The notes: generated by a model from the sequence alone, not told the origin. A stretch of DNA of 61,739 bases from DASYVD01 sp036000545 (GCA_036000545.1 DASYVD010000050.1:1-61739), one strand, 5' to 3'; counted from the stretch's first letter, positions 8,245 through 16,698 are shown. Numbers and translations: made by a program.

Positions 8245-9780
8245 GTGTACGCCCGGGCGAACGCCGTGGCCGTCGTGGGGATCCGAGGACACCAAGTGGC
8301 CGTGGAGGTGCACGTCGGCCGGGGCCTTCCGGCTCTCTACCTGACCGGCCTGCCGGGAGCGGCGGTCCAGGATGCCCGGGAGCGGGTGCGGCCTGCGGTG
8401 GAGAACTCCGGTCTTGAGTGGCCTTTGCGCAGGGTCACCGTGAACCTCAGTCCGGCCGATCTCCGGAAAGAGGGTCCAGGGTTCGATCTGGCGATCGCAG
8501 TCGCCGTTCTGGCGGCTACCGCGCAGGTGCCTCAGGACCGCCTGGCGGGTTGCGCCCTCGTCGGGGAGCTCTCGCTTCGCGGGGCGATCGTCCCGACGCC
8601 TGGCATCCTGGCGGTCGCCGACACCGCGGCGCGAGCGGGGCTTGGCACGGTCGTGGTGCCCGAGGCGAACGCCGCCGAGGCGGGGCTGATCGAAGGTGTC
8701 GAGGTCGTGGGGGCGCCGTCGTTGGTGAAGGTGGTTGAATACCTGCGGGGCCAGTGGACCGCTGCGCCCCCGACGGTCCCCGAACGGAGGTGGCTTCCCG
8801 CCGACGTGGACTTCAGTGAGGTCCGCGGCCAGGGGGAAGCCCGCCGGGCCCTGGAGGTGGCCGCCGCCGGTGGGCACAACGTCCTGATGGTGGGGTCTCC
8901 GGGGGCGGGGAAGACCATGTTGGCCCGCCGCCTCCCTACCATCCTCCCAGCCATGGCCCGAGATGAGGAGCTCGAGGTGACGCGGCTCCAATCGGTGGCC
9001 GGGCTTCTCGGGCCGGGAGTGAGTCTGGTGGACAGGCGACCGTTCCGAAGCCCTCACCACACGATCTCGCCCGCCGGGCTCCTCGGGGGAGGGTCGGGCT
9101 TCATCCGTCCGGGCGAGGTTAGCCTGGCCCACCATGGAGTGCTGTTCCTCGACGAGGTCACCGAGTTCCGGAGGGACGCCCTCGAGGGACTCCGCCAGCC
9201 GCTCGAGGACGGCCGGGTAATGGTCGTGCGGGCCGCGGGGGCGGTGGAGTTTCCGGCCCGCTTCACGCTTGTTGCGGCGGCGAACCCCTGTCCCTGCGGC
9301 TTCGACGGGGATCCCCGACGGCGGTGCCGGTGCCTCCCCAATCGGGTGGAGTCCTACCGCCAGCGGCTCTCCGGTCCCTTCCTCGATAGGATCGACATCC
9401 GCCTTCGTATCCCCAGGCTCTCTCGTGCGGAGCTCCTGGGTTCCGAGCCCGCCGAGAGCTCTTCGGCGATCCGAGCCCGGGTCGAGGAGGCCCGAGAACG
9501 CCAGCGGCGGCGATTCCGGGATCAGCAGTTCCGGTGCAACGGGGACATGTCCGGGGCGGTCGCCCGCCGGGTGGCCGGGCTAACACCCGAGGCCGAGGCC
9601 ACCCTGGCAAGGGCCGTCGACCGGTACGGACTGACCGGACGGGGATTCGACCGATCGCTCAAGGTGGCTCGGACCGTGGCGGACCTCGCCGGGTCCGACC
9701 CGGTGGACGTGCCCCACCTACTCGAGGCGCTCAGCTTCCGGGGGCGCGCTTCTCCGTCGGAGGGCGCCGGTGCCGCCTGA
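8245..9780 (+). CDS. comM: ComM/YifB family Mg-chelatase-like AAA+ ATPase
   Basis: 511 residues. An N-terminal ChlI-type domain (YARANAVAVVGIRGHQV; LTGLPGAAVQDARERVRPA) is followed by the AAA+ core with Walker A GSPGAGKTML near residue 218, RSPHHTISPAGLLGG and Walker B LFLDEVTEF. A Cys-rich insertion, CPCGFDGDPRRRCRC, is typical of the family, as is the C-terminal FDRSLKVARTVADL. In transformable bacteria ComM is a hexameric branch-migration helicase that extends recombination of incoming DNA. It overlaps dprA, another competence gene, by 11 bases. No DNA uptake machinery is in this window. Confidence 0.95.
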   Translation: MYARANAVAVVGIRGHQVAVEVHVGRGLPALYLTGLPGAAVQDARERVRPAVENSGLEWPLRRVTVNLSPADLRKEGPGFDLAIAVAVLAATAQVPQDRLAGCALVGELSLRGAIVPTPGILAVADTAARAGLGTVVVPEANAAEAGLIEGVEVVGAPSLVKVVEYLRGQWTAAPPTVPERRWLPADVDFSEVRGQGEARRALEVAAAGGHNVLMVGSPGAGKTMLARRLPTILPAMARDEELEVTRLQSVAGLLGPGVSLVDRRPFRSPHHTISPAGLLGGGSGFIRPGEVSLAHHGVLFLDEVTEFRRDALEGLRQPLEDGRVMVVRAAGAVEFPARFTLVAAANPCPCGFDGDPRRRCRCLPNRVESYRQRLSGPFLDRIDIRLRIPRLSRAELLGSEPAESSSAIRARVEEARERQRRRFRDQQFRCNGDMSGAVARRVAGLTPEAEATLARAVDRYGLTGRGFDRSLKVARTVADLAGSDPVDVPHLLEALSFRGRASPSEGAGAA

Positions 9781-11002
9781 CGAAGGACAAGGGTCTGGCA
9801 CGCTCCCGCCTGGGTGCTGGCCGCCGGGCTTCGTCTCGAGCACGGCGGATCGCGATGCCCTCCTCGTGCTCGCTCACCTCGACGGAATCACCCCGCGTCA
9901 GCTCCACACAGTGGCGTGGCAGGAGGGCTCTGCCCGGCATTGTCTCGCGGCGGTGCGAAGTGGAAGAGCGGGCAGCTCCGGCGACCGAGACCGAGCGGGG
10001 AGCGTCTCGGTGGAGGCGGTACGGGCCATCCTGGACCGGGTCGGCGCCCGTCAGGTTTGCCCCGGGGACGAGGCATATCCTCCTCAGCTGCTCGACCTGC
10101 CCGACCCGCCGGGCTGCCTGTTCGTGCTGGGACGGAGGTCTGCCCCCCCGACTCCCGCCGTCGCCATCGTCGGTGCCCGCCGGTGCTCGACCTACGGCCG
10201 CGAAGTCGCCGAGGGCATGGGCCAGGGGCTCGCCGCCGCGGGGCTCACGGTCGTAAGCGGGGCGGCGCTGGGGATCGACGCTGCGGCCCACCGGGGCGCC
10301 CTGTCCTCGAGTGGATCGGTCCAGGCTGCCGAAAGAGAAGGCCCCCAGATGAGCAGGGCCGGATTCCCCACCATGGCCGTGCTCGGCTCGGGGATCGACA
10401 TCCTTCACCCACCGAGCAATCGGGCTCTCATCCGACGGGTCGCGAAGCGGGGAGCCGTGCTGTCCGAGTACCCTCCGGGAACCCCGGCCTTGCCGTGGAG
10501 GTTTCCGGCCAGGAATCGCCTGGTGGCCGGACTGAGCCGGGCCGTCGTGGTTGTCGAGGGAGCACCCGGCAGCGGCTCGATGATCACCGCGGAGTTCGCC
10601 CTTGATCTCGGCCGCGAAGTGCTCGCGATCCCCGGTCCGGTCACGAGCCCCCAGTCGGCCGTCCCCAACCAGCTCATCCGGGAGGGCGCCTCGCTGGCGC
10701 GAGGGCCGGAGGACGTCCTGGAGGCGCTGGGCGTCGAGCGCTTGGGACCCCCCGGCGCAGGTCCGGGAAGCGGATCGGCGGACGAGACGGCCCCCGGACC
10801 TGCCGAGTCGCTGCCCGTGGAGGAGCGGCGTGCCCTCGAAGCGGTCGCCGGACACCCGGTCACGGTGGACGTCGTGGCTGCGGAAACGGGCTTGCCGGTG
10901 GGAAAAGCCCTGTCGGCGTTGGTTGCCCTGGAGCTTCGGGGTCTCGTCCGCGAGGTCGCCGGCCGGTACGAGCGCACCGCAGTCGCTGCCCGGCACCGCT
11001 AG
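9770..11002 (+). CDS. dprA: DNA-processing protein DprA (Smf)
   Basis: 410 residues. The Rossmann-like core begins AVAIVGARRCSTYGREVA, then SGAALGIDAAAHRGAL, AVLGSGIDILHPPSN, FPARNRLVAGLS, VVVVEGAPGSGSMITAEFAL and REVLAIPG. A DprA winged-helix region is at the C-terminus. DprA protects incoming single-stranded DNA and loads RecA. Odd point: between HRGALSSSG and TMAVLGSG there is an extra segment of about 18 residues (around residues 185-202) where most homologues have only two or three. GTG 9770 overlaps comM, so the two are probably co-translated. Confidence 0.95.
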   Translation: MPPDEGQGSGTLPPGCWPPGFVSSTADRDALLVLAHLDGITPRQLHTVAWQEGSARHCLAAVRSGRAGSSGDRDRAGSVSVEAVRAILDRVGARQVCPGDEAYPPQLLDLPDPPGCLFVLGRRSAPPTPAVAIVGARRCSTYGREVAEGMGQGLAAAGLTVVSGAALGIDAAAHRGALSSSGSVQAAEREGPQMSRAGFPTMAVLGSGIDILHPPSNRALIRRVAKRGAVLSEYPPGTPALPWRFPARNRLVAGLSRAVVVVEGAPGSGSMITAEFALDLGREVLAIPGPVTSPQSAVPNQLIREGASLARGPEDVLEALGVERLGPPGAGPGSGSADETAPGPAESLPVEERRALEAVAGHPVTVDVVAAETGLPVGKALSALVALELRGLVREVAGRYERTAVAARHR

Positions 11003-11044
11003 GCGCTGAGGCCGGGAAGGAAGGATGGAACGACTGCCGGGTGA

Positions 11045-11260
11045 CTAGTGGCGAAGCAAGGCCCAGACGTCTTCGCCTCGGTCTCGAAGGTCGAAGACGT
11101 GGTTGTCCCGAAAGCGGTCCCGACGGAGGCGAGAGAAGAGTCCCCGGGCCGTTCCGTTCTTCCGGCCGACCGACCGGACGTACGCCTCGATCTGCGCATC
11201 CCGGATGCGCTTGAGGCGCTCGAGCTCTCAGACTGGGTGCCCGGCTACCGGCGTGATCAC
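11045..11260 (-). pseudogene. Possible decayed small gene in the dprA-xerC gap
   Basis: The 426-base gap between dprA and xerC has a minus-strand frame whose last 60 codons are almost all G/C-ending and read like a basic protein (ELERLKRIRDAQIEAYVRS ... NHVFDLRDRGEDVWALLRH). It ends with TAG at 11045-11047. Upstream, the same frame reaches GTG 11260 but is interrupted by TGA at 11228-11230, and no ATG, GTG or TTG lies after that stop. I do not recognise the family. It may be a gene fragment with one nonsense mutation or a chance high-GC frame. The rest of the gap holds an inverted repeat (GTAGGCC ... GGCCTAC, 11302-11339) and the xerC ribosome binding site. Confidence 0.35.
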
Positions 11261-11428
11261 GCCATCCCTTCCATGGTCGGCTTGCTCAAATAGTCCCACA
11301 GTAGGCCGGAACCGTCCGGGGGAAGGACTTTGGGCCTACCTCTTGTGTCGGCCCGGTTTCGTGCCGAACATCCTAGGCGGGCAGGTCCCTTTGTGTTACA
11401 AGACTTGTCACCCTTTACAGGAGCCGTC

Positions 11429-12343
11429 GTGCCGGACACGCCTTCCCCACGGGACGCCGAGCTGATCGAGCGGTTCGTGCAGCACCTGTCGCTCGAGCGT
11501 CGGCTCAGCCCGCATACGTGCGCTGCGTACCGTACAGACCTCCTCGGCCTGGCCACGTTCCTGGCCCGGGGAGGGTCCTCCCTCGAGACCGCTGACTACC
11601 AGCTGCTTCGCCGGTGGCTGGCCCACCTGGGAACGCGCGGGTACGCCCGGTCGTCCATGGCTCGGAAGGCCGCAGCCATCCGCTCGTTCTACCGGCACCT
11701 GGCCCGCCGGGCTGTGGTCGCGGCCAATCCGGCCTCCCAGCTGTCGGCGCCGAAGATCCCGACCCTGCTCCCCACGGTCCTCAAGCCGCGGGAGGCGGAG
11801 GCCCTTATGGAGGCCCCCGTCGGCGACGATCCATATCTAGTGCGAGACCGTGCCATCCTCGAGCTCCTCTACGCGGCGGGCCTCCGAGTGTCGGAGCTCT
11901 GCGGCCTGGACCTCGAAGACGTCGACCTCGAAGGCCAGCGCGTTCGGGTCCTGGGGAAGGGCAGCCGCGAGCGGGAGGTCCCGATCGGCGACGTGGCCGC
12001 GGCAGCGCTGGGCGAGTACCTGGGCTGGGCCCGCGGGGCCATCGCCCCAGAGGGGCCGGGAGCCCCGTCCGCCCTGCTCTTCAACCGGCGGCGCAGGAGA
12101 ATCGGCCCTCGCGACGTAAGGGGTCTGGTAGAGAATTATGTCAAACGAGCGCTCCCTGGGCGCCGGGCGAGCCCGCACACGCTGCGCCACTCGTTCGCGA
12201 CCCACCTGATGGAGGGAGGTGCGGACATCCGAGCCGTTCAGGAGCTTCTGGGCCACGCCAGCCTGGCGAACACTCAGCGCTATACGCACGTATCGCGGGG
12301 CCGGCTGTTCGGGGCGTACCGGACCAGCCACCCGAGGGCATGA
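11429..12343 (+). CDS. xerC: Tyrosine recombinase XerC
   Basis: 304 residues from GTG 11429, chosen because AGGAG at 11419-11423 lies five bases upstream; the frame is open further upstream without support. The N-terminal SAM-like domain (ELIERFVQHLSLERRLS) precedes the catalytic domain, with the R-H-R-H-Y set visible in AAGLRVSELCGLDL, HTLRHSFATHL, LLGHASLANTQRYTHVS. It works with a partner recombinase at dif to resolve chromosome dimers before division, in concert with FtsK (encoded at 53578 here). The stop overlaps the ATG of the sigma factor gene. Confidence 0.95.
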   Translation: MPDTPSPRDAELIERFVQHLSLERRLSPHTCAAYRTDLLGLATFLARGGSSLETADYQLLRRWLAHLGTRGYARSSMARKAAAIRSFYRHLARRAVVAANPASQLSAPKIPTLLPTVLKPREAEALMEAPVGDDPYLVRDRAILELLYAAGLRVSELCGLDLEDVDLEGQRVRVLGKGSREREVPIGDVAAAALGEYLGWARGAIAPEGPGAPSALLFNRRRRRIGPRDVRGLVENYVKRALPGRRASPHTLRHSFATHLMEGGADIRAVQELLGHASLANTQRYTHVSRGRLFGAYRTSHPRA

Positions 12344-13215
12344 TGGCCAGGGCGACCACTCGAGGGCGAGATGGCCAGGGGGATGGCACCCGCAGGCGCA
12401 ACGGCCAGGGGGATGGCAGCCGCAAGCGCGAGAGACTCACCCCGGACGAGCTCAACGAGCTCGATCAGCTCTGGCAGCAGTTCAAGGCGACCGGCGCACC
12501 GACTGCCCGCGAGCGATTGATCCTCCACTATGCGCCCCTCGTCAAATACGTCGTCGGCCGGTTGGCCGCAGGGCTGCCCCACACCGTCGAGCGCGCCGAC
12601 CTCGTTTCCTACGGCATGTTCGGGCTCATGGATGCCCTCGACAAGTTCGACATGAGCCGACAGGTGAAGTTCGAGACCTACGCCATCTCCCGGATCAAGG
12701 GAGCCATCATCGACGAGCTCAGGGCCATGGACTGGGTGCCCAGATCGATCCGGTTCAAGGCCCGCGAGGTGGAGAAGGCCTACTCGGGGCTGGAATCGAA
12801 GCTCCACCGTGCCCCCACCGACGGCGAGGTCGCCGACCAACTGGGGATCACGGTCCGTGAGCTGCATGACGTCGTGAACCAGATCTCCTTCGTCTCCGTG
12901 ATGGCCCTGGAGGAGTTGGTGTCGGTGGGGGACGAGCGGGGCGAGAGGCGGTCGCTGCTCGACACGCTTGCCGACGCCGCCAGCTCGGATCCCACCTCCG
13001 AGCTCGAGGGGCAGGAAATGCGGGGCCTCCTGGCCGCCGCCATCAACTCGCTGTCCGAGCGGGAGAAGATCGTCATCACCCTGTACTACTTCGAGGGCCT
13101 CACGCTCGCCGAGATTGGGGAGGTCCTCGGGGTCACCGAATCCCGGGTGTGCCAGATCCACACGAAGGCGGTGCACAACCTCCGGGACTCGTTGGTCGAG
13201 CGAAGCGACGTCTGA
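12340..13215 (+). CDS. whiG: WhiG/FliA-type RNA polymerase sigma factor
   Basis: 291 residues from ATG 12340, which overlaps the xerC stop (ATGA). Region 2 (LVKYVVGRLAAGLPHTVERADLVSYGMFGLMDALDKFD, then FETYAISRIKGAIIDELR), region 3 (RAPTDGEVADQLGI) and region 4 (LSEREKIVITLYYFEGLTLAEIGEVLGVTESRVCQIHTKA) are all present, as in group 3 sigma factors. In Streptomyces the orthologue WhiG sits a few genes before rpsB, as here, and controls sporulation. No flagellar or sporulation gene is visible in the window, so the role here is unknown. The first 30 residues come from a tandem 30-bp repeat and look disordered. Confidence 0.92.
   Translation: MMARATTRGRDGQGDGTRRRNGQGDGSRKRERLTPDELNELDQLWQQFKATGAPTARERLILHYAPLVKYVVGRLAAGLPHTVERADLVSYGMFGLMDALDKFDMSRQVKFETYAISRIKGAIIDELRAMDWVPRSIRFKAREVEKAYSGLESKLHRAPTDGEVADQLGITVRELHDVVNQISFVSVMALEELVSVGDERGERRSLLDTLADAASSDPTSELEGQEMRGLLAAAINSLSEREKIVITLYYFEGLTLAEIGEVLGVTESRVCQIHTKAVHNLRDSLVERSDV
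12371..12430 (+). repeat. Two tandem 30-bp units inside the sigma factor start
   Basis: Units 12371-12400 and 12401-12430 differ at only a few bases and encode DGQGDGTRRR and NGQGDGSRKR. The bases just before (from 12343) look like a degenerate third copy. Confidence 0.8.
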
Positions 13216-13242
13216 CCGGCGGTTCCTGTCGTACCCCCCCGA

Positions 13243-13248
13243 TAGGAT
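13243..13248 (+). promoter_or_regulatory. Possible -10 box of the M23 peptidase gene
   Basis: TAGGAT in the 72-base gap after the sigma factor gene. It predicts a short leader of about 30 bases that contains GGAGG at 13276-13280 before ATG 13288. Confidence 0.4.
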
Positions 13249-13287
13249 CAGGCGGCGTGCTGACCTCCGGGCACCGGAGGTACGCGC

Positions 13288-13953
13288 ATGCCAGTGGCCT
13301 GGGTTCGCTCGGCGACGATCCTCGTCGCAGCCGTGGTCCTCGTTCCCGTCACGAGGACGAGCGCCTCGCCTCGGGGAACGTTAGGCGAGAAGCGCGCGGA
13401 CGGTCCGCCGTACGGGACCTACGTGTGGCCCGTTCACGGCCCGGTCATCCTTCCGTTCGAGCCACCGGACACACCGTACGGCCCGGGTCATCGGGGGATC
13501 GACATCGCCGTCCCCATCGGAACCCCCGTGCGTGCAGCGGGGCCGGGGCGGGTGGCGTTCGCGGGCTGGGTCGCGGGTTCCCTCTTTGTTTCGATCGACC
13601 ATCCCGACGGAGTGAGAACCACCTACTCGTGGTTGTCCGCCGCGTCGGTCACCGCCCGCGACCAGGTCCGCGCGGGTCAGACGATCGGGGCGACCGGCTC
13701 CGGTCACCCCGGACGGATGCCGCCGCATCTGCATTTCGGAGCCCGGGTGGGAGAGGTGTACGTGGACCCGCTCCTTCTTCTCGGGAGAGGCTCGCTCGTC
13801 GGACTGATCCATCTGGCGCCGCTCGACGACTTGCTGCTCGTCGCGGCTTCGCGGATCGTCATCCTCAAGCCAAGGAGACCCTTCCCTCGAGGACCGCCGG
13901 CGGCCTCCCTGGATCCGCGCAGAGACACGGCGCCCCGAGACCGGCGCCCCTAG
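13288..13953 (+). CDS. M23 family (LytM-type) metallopeptidase, exported
   Basis: 221 residues. An N-terminal signal-type segment (ATILVAAVVLVPVTRTSAS) is followed by a LytM fold: GHRGIDIAVPIGTPV supplies the His and Asp zinc ligands, and HLHFG near residue 150 the HxH motif. Enzymes of this type cut peptide cross-links in peptidoglycan. ATG 13288 follows GGAGG with a seven-base spacer. An M23 gene between whiG and rpsB is a conserved actinobacterial arrangement. The last ~50 residues are basic, Pro-rich and unusual. Both metal-binding motifs are intact, so it is probably active rather than a scaffold. Confidence 0.88.
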   Translation: MPVAWVRSATILVAAVVLVPVTRTSASPRGTLGEKRADGPPYGTYVWPVHGPVILPFEPPDTPYGPGHRGIDIAVPIGTPVRAAGPGRVAFAGWVAGSLFVSIDHPDGVRTTYSWLSAASVTARDQVRAGQTIGATGSGHPGRMPPHLHFGARVGEVYVDPLLLLGRGSLVGLIHLAPLDDLLLVAASRIVILKPRRPFPRGPPAASLDPRRDTAPRDRRP

Positions 13954-13956
13954 AAT
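13951..13956 (+). promoter_or_regulatory. -10 box of the PQQ-propeller gene, leaderless
   Basis: TAGAAT overlaps the end of the M23 gene and stands eight bases before GTG 13965, with no Shine-Dalgarno. Confidence 0.5.
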
Positions 13957-13964
13957 GAGCGGCC

Positions 13965-15356
13965 GTGCACACCTCGCGCCCGGTACGCTCGCTGCTGCTC
14001 GCTGGGCTCTGTACCGCGGTAGCCATGGCGATCGCGGCAGCGCCCGGATGGGCGGGTGGTCTCGTGCGGTCCGGTCGCGCTTCCGTCCAGGAAGGAGAAC
14101 CAGAACATCCCTGGCCCATGGTGGGAGGCAATGCCTCCCATTCGGGAACGACGGAGGGCCCGGCTCCTCCCTACCGTGAGGCGTGGTCAATCTCCGACGT
14201 GAAGCCCGTGGCGGGGCCCATCGTCGGAGCCCACGTCCTCATCGTCGTCGACGCGGACCGAGTCGTGACAGTGGAGCGGGCCACCGGACGCCTTGTGTGG
14301 GAGGCGGATCGTGAGGCCGGACCCGCGGGGCCCGGAGCCCTGGCAGGCAACCTCGTGATCTTCTCCGAGGGAAAGGGGCGCGACGCAGCCATCTCCGCGA
14401 TCCGACTGGAGGACGGCGAGCCCGCTTGGAGCGTTCCGACCGGGGCGCGGTCTCTGGGCGGACCTGCCGTCGAGGGCGGGAGAGTGTTCGTCGGCACGTC
14501 CGACGGTCGCGTCCTCGCCTTTACCGCGAACGAGGGGTCCCGTCTCTGGGAGTACCGGGCCACCGGGCGCGTGGACACTTCCCCCGCAGTGGCTGACGGA
14601 CTCGTGTACGTGGTTGGGGAGGACCTCTCGTCGGGGGCGGCCACCATGTACGCTCTCGACGCCGACACGGGTCGGGAGCGGTGGCGGTTCTCCCCGTCCG
14701 GTCCGGGTGTCCGCGTGTCGTCGATCTCCGTGGCCGAGGGCACGGCGTTCGTGGGCTTGGGCGACTTCATGGTGCACGCGTTCGACGCTGCCGCGGGAGC
14801 CGAGCGGTGGCAGACCCCCGTCCGAGTTCCCTTCAGCTCTCGGCTCGTACCCGCGGTCGGGGATCGGGTGGTCTTGGGGGATCTGGCCGGGAATCTGTAC
14901 GGCCTGGAGGCCGGCTCCGGGGAGCTGGCGTGGATGTTCCGGGTGCCCGGGGATCTCGTGTTGGCGTCGCCGATCCTCGCCGGCGACTGGGCGGTGGTGG
15001 GAGATGGAGGCGGGCAGGCTTCCGCCATCGATCTGAGTTCGGGGCTCCTGGTCTGGAAGCGGGACGTCGGCGTGGGGCCGGTGGGGCCGATCGCTTCGGA
15101 CGGCGAACGGCTGTATCTCGCGGTCCTGGGCCCGAGGGGCCGGCTCGTGGCCCTTGAACACGATCCCCAGGGAAGCCTGTTGGCCGAGCCTTCGCCGACC
15201 ACCCTGTTCGTCGGTCGTGCCCTCCTCAATTTCGCCATCGCTGCATCCGCGCTGGGTGCGGCGCTGATCTTCCTCATCCGCTGGCTGGGCAGCGGGCGCA
15301 CGGAGCGCGAGTCCTCCACCCCTCTCGACGAGGAGCCGAAGGGAGGAGAGGCGTGA
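13965..15356 (+). CDS. PQQ-type beta-propeller protein, membrane-anchored
   Basis: 463 residues. A signal-like N-terminus (SLLLAGLCTAVAMAIAAAPGWA) is followed by repeated PQQ-like blades, with recurring patterns such as RATGRLVWEADRE, NEGSRLWEYRATG, ADTGRERWRF, AAAGAERWQTPV and LSSGLLVWKRDVG. A membrane helix lies near the C-terminus (FAIAASALGAALIFLIRWL), so the propeller is likely outside the cell. Blades of this kind often act as scaffolds; there is no dehydrogenase domain or clear cofactor site. Its stop overlaps the start of the next membrane protein gene by GTGA, so the two products probably work together. Function unknown. Confidence 0.75.
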   Translation: MHTSRPVRSLLLAGLCTAVAMAIAAAPGWAGGLVRSGRASVQEGEPEHPWPMVGGNASHSGTTEGPAPPYREAWSISDVKPVAGPIVGAHVLIVVDADRVVTVERATGRLVWEADREAGPAGPGALAGNLVIFSEGKGRDAAISAIRLEDGEPAWSVPTGARSLGGPAVEGGRVFVGTSDGRVLAFTANEGSRLWEYRATGRVDTSPAVADGLVYVVGEDLSSGAATMYALDADTGRERWRFSPSGPGVRVSSISVAEGTAFVGLGDFMVHAFDAAAGAERWQTPVRVPFSSRLVPAVGDRVVLGDLAGNLYGLEAGSGELAWMFRVPGDLVLASPILAGDWAVVGDGGGQASAIDLSSGLLVWKRDVGVGPVGPIASDGERLYLAVLGPRGRLVALEHDPQGSLLAEPSPTTLFVGRALLNFAIAASALGAALIFLIRWLGSGRTERESSTPLDEEPKGGEA

Positions 15357-16549
15357 CCGACCGGCGCCGCGGGCGGAGAAAGGCCTCTCGAGGCGAGCCC
15401 CGAGGGGGGCGAGGAACGGCGCCCCGGGGGCAGCCCCCTCCGGCAACGTCGGATGCGTCGTCTCCGGAAGCGGGGAGCCGGACCGGAGACCGTGGCGGGT
15501 GGTTGCGCCGGGCCCTGGGCCCTCGGCAGACGGTGGTCTCACCCTTTCCTCCTCTCGCTGCGTCCCTGTCTCGGGGGGCGCTCGGGCCTGGAGGTTCCCC
15601 GGTCGTTCTGGCGGCCGCTTTCCTCGGGCTCCTGGCGTTGTGGGCGGGTTTCACCCTCCTCGACGCCGCACTCTCGGCCCAGGGCATGGTGTACGTGCTG
15701 GGAGTTCCCCCCGTGCACGTTCCCCTGGACATCGGCGTGGTCCAATCGCTCCTGCGGACTTCTTCCACCCTTGCGCTGACGTCGGTGCTGGCACTGGGTG
15801 CAGGGAGGGGCCTGATCCTGGGGACTCTGGCCATCCTCGTGCACGACGCGGTTCGGGGTGGCTCGAACCCACGAGCGGCCCTCCGTCGGCTCCCCAGGGT
15901 GGCGGTGGCGATGTTCGGAATCTACGGGGTCGAGGTGGGACTGTTCCTCTTCCTTCTGCTCTTCGCGCAGTCGATCCTGGGACCGGCCGCCGTGTTGCTG
16001 ATACTCGTGCTGGGTCTCCACTTCCTGGGATTCGCCCCGGTAGTTGCGGCAGCCGAAGGGGTCCCCGCGGGCGCGGCCGTCCGGATCGGTTTTCGGGCCT
16101 CCCGCCTTCCAGGGGCTCGCCACGTCACGCTCGTCCTCCTGTACATCGCCACCGTCCTGTACGTGGGGGTCGGAGCGACCGCGGCCGCAGGGGAAACGGC
16201 TCCGGCCACGCCATCCGTCCTGACCTGGGCCGTCGCCCTCCTGGCCACCTTCGGCCATGTGGTGATGCTGGGGGCGCTCGCCTACAGATGGGACGCCGTG
16301 CGAGACCAGGTCCTTGCCGAAGACAGCAGGCGTCAAGAGGAACGGCGCGCGGCCCGGGGCCGGGGGCGGGGGCGGGGAACGCGACCCGCCTCGTCTCGGA
16401 AGACGTCGTCGCGGAAGTCCCCTCCGCGGCCGGCCGAGGGAAAGGCCTCGAGCCGGACCTCGGGCACGACGGCCCGGAAGGGCGCGGCGACCAGAACGGA
16501 TACGGGTAAGCCCAAAGACCGGAGGTCCAAGAGGGGCAAGCGCCGCTGA
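15353..16549 (+). CDS. Multi-pass membrane protein with basic disordered ends, unknown function
   Basis: 398 residues. About 80 Arg/Gly/Pro-rich residues come first, then roughly six hydrophobic segments between residues 80 and 320 (for example VVLAAAFLGLLALWAGFTLL, LFLFLLLFAQSILGPAAVLL, VLTWAVALLATFGHVVMLGA), then ~70 Lys/Arg/Ser-rich residues to the end. I do not recognise a family. It is translationally coupled to the PQQ-propeller gene and is the last gene before rpsB. The positively charged tail could bind nucleic acid or acidic phospholipid, but nothing shows that directly. A hairpin at 16560-16593 follows the stop. Confidence 0.7.
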   Translation: MTDRRRGRRKASRGEPRGGRGTAPRGQPPPATSDASSPEAGSRTGDRGGWLRRALGPRQTVVSPFPPLAASLSRGALGPGGSPVVLAAAFLGLLALWAGFTLLDAALSAQGMVYVLGVPPVHVPLDIGVVQSLLRTSSTLALTSVLALGAGRGLILGTLAILVHDAVRGGSNPRAALRRLPRVAVAMFGIYGVEVGLFLFLLLFAQSILGPAAVLLILVLGLHFLGFAPVVAAAEGVPAGAAVRIGFRASRLPGARHVTLVLLYIATVLYVGVGATAAAGETAPATPSVLTWAVALLATFGHVVMLGALAYRWDAVRDQVLAEDSRRQEERRAARGRGRGRGTRPASSRKTSSRKSPPRPAEGKASSRTSGTTARKGAATRTDTGKPKDRRSKRGKRR

Positions 16550-16559
16550 TCGAGGGCTG

Positions 16560-16593
16560 CCGGCAGGACCTCCTCTTCCTTCGGTCCTGGCCG
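16560..16593 (+). terminator. Terminator-like hairpin upstream of rpsB
   Basis: CCGGCAGGACC at 16560-16570 pairs with GGTCCTGGCCGG at 16582-16593 (one bulge). No T-tract follows. It may end the upstream operon, but could equally be a structural element. Confidence 0.4.
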
Positions 16594-16617
16594 GGTCGAG
16601 CCGGTGGTTTCGTCTGC

Positions 16618-16623
16618 TAGACT
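16618..16623 (+). promoter_or_regulatory. Extended -10 promoter of rpsB
   Basis: TAGACT preceded by TGC (extended -10 form). It predicts a leader of roughly 110 bases before rpsB. Confidence 0.5.
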
Positions 16624-16672
16624 GACCCTCCGGCCGCAAGGCCGAATACGCACGCCCGGGGATCCGTCTCCC

Positions 16673-16698
16673 GGTCCCGCCCGCGGGCGGGTGGGGAC
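16673..16698 (+). promoter_or_regulatory. Leader hairpin of rpsB
   Basis: A GC-rich hairpin with arms GTCCCGCCC and GGGCGGGTGGGGAC (near-perfect) lies in the rpsB leader, ahead of the purine-rich ribosome binding region. Ribosomal protein leaders often bind their own product; here this is only inference. Confidence 0.4.

Noticed and set aside
11048..11293. 81-codon plus-strand frame in the dprA-xerC gap
   Set aside because: Codon bias favours the opposite strand and the frame has no recognisable features.
11614..12339. N-terminal extension of the sigma factor through xerC
   Set aside because: It is the out-of-frame reading of xerC; ATG 12340 overlaps the xerC stop and gives the family start.
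13257..13287. GTG 13257 as a leaderless start for the M23 gene
   Set aside because: It is out of frame with the M23 protein; ATG 13288 has a ribosome binding site.
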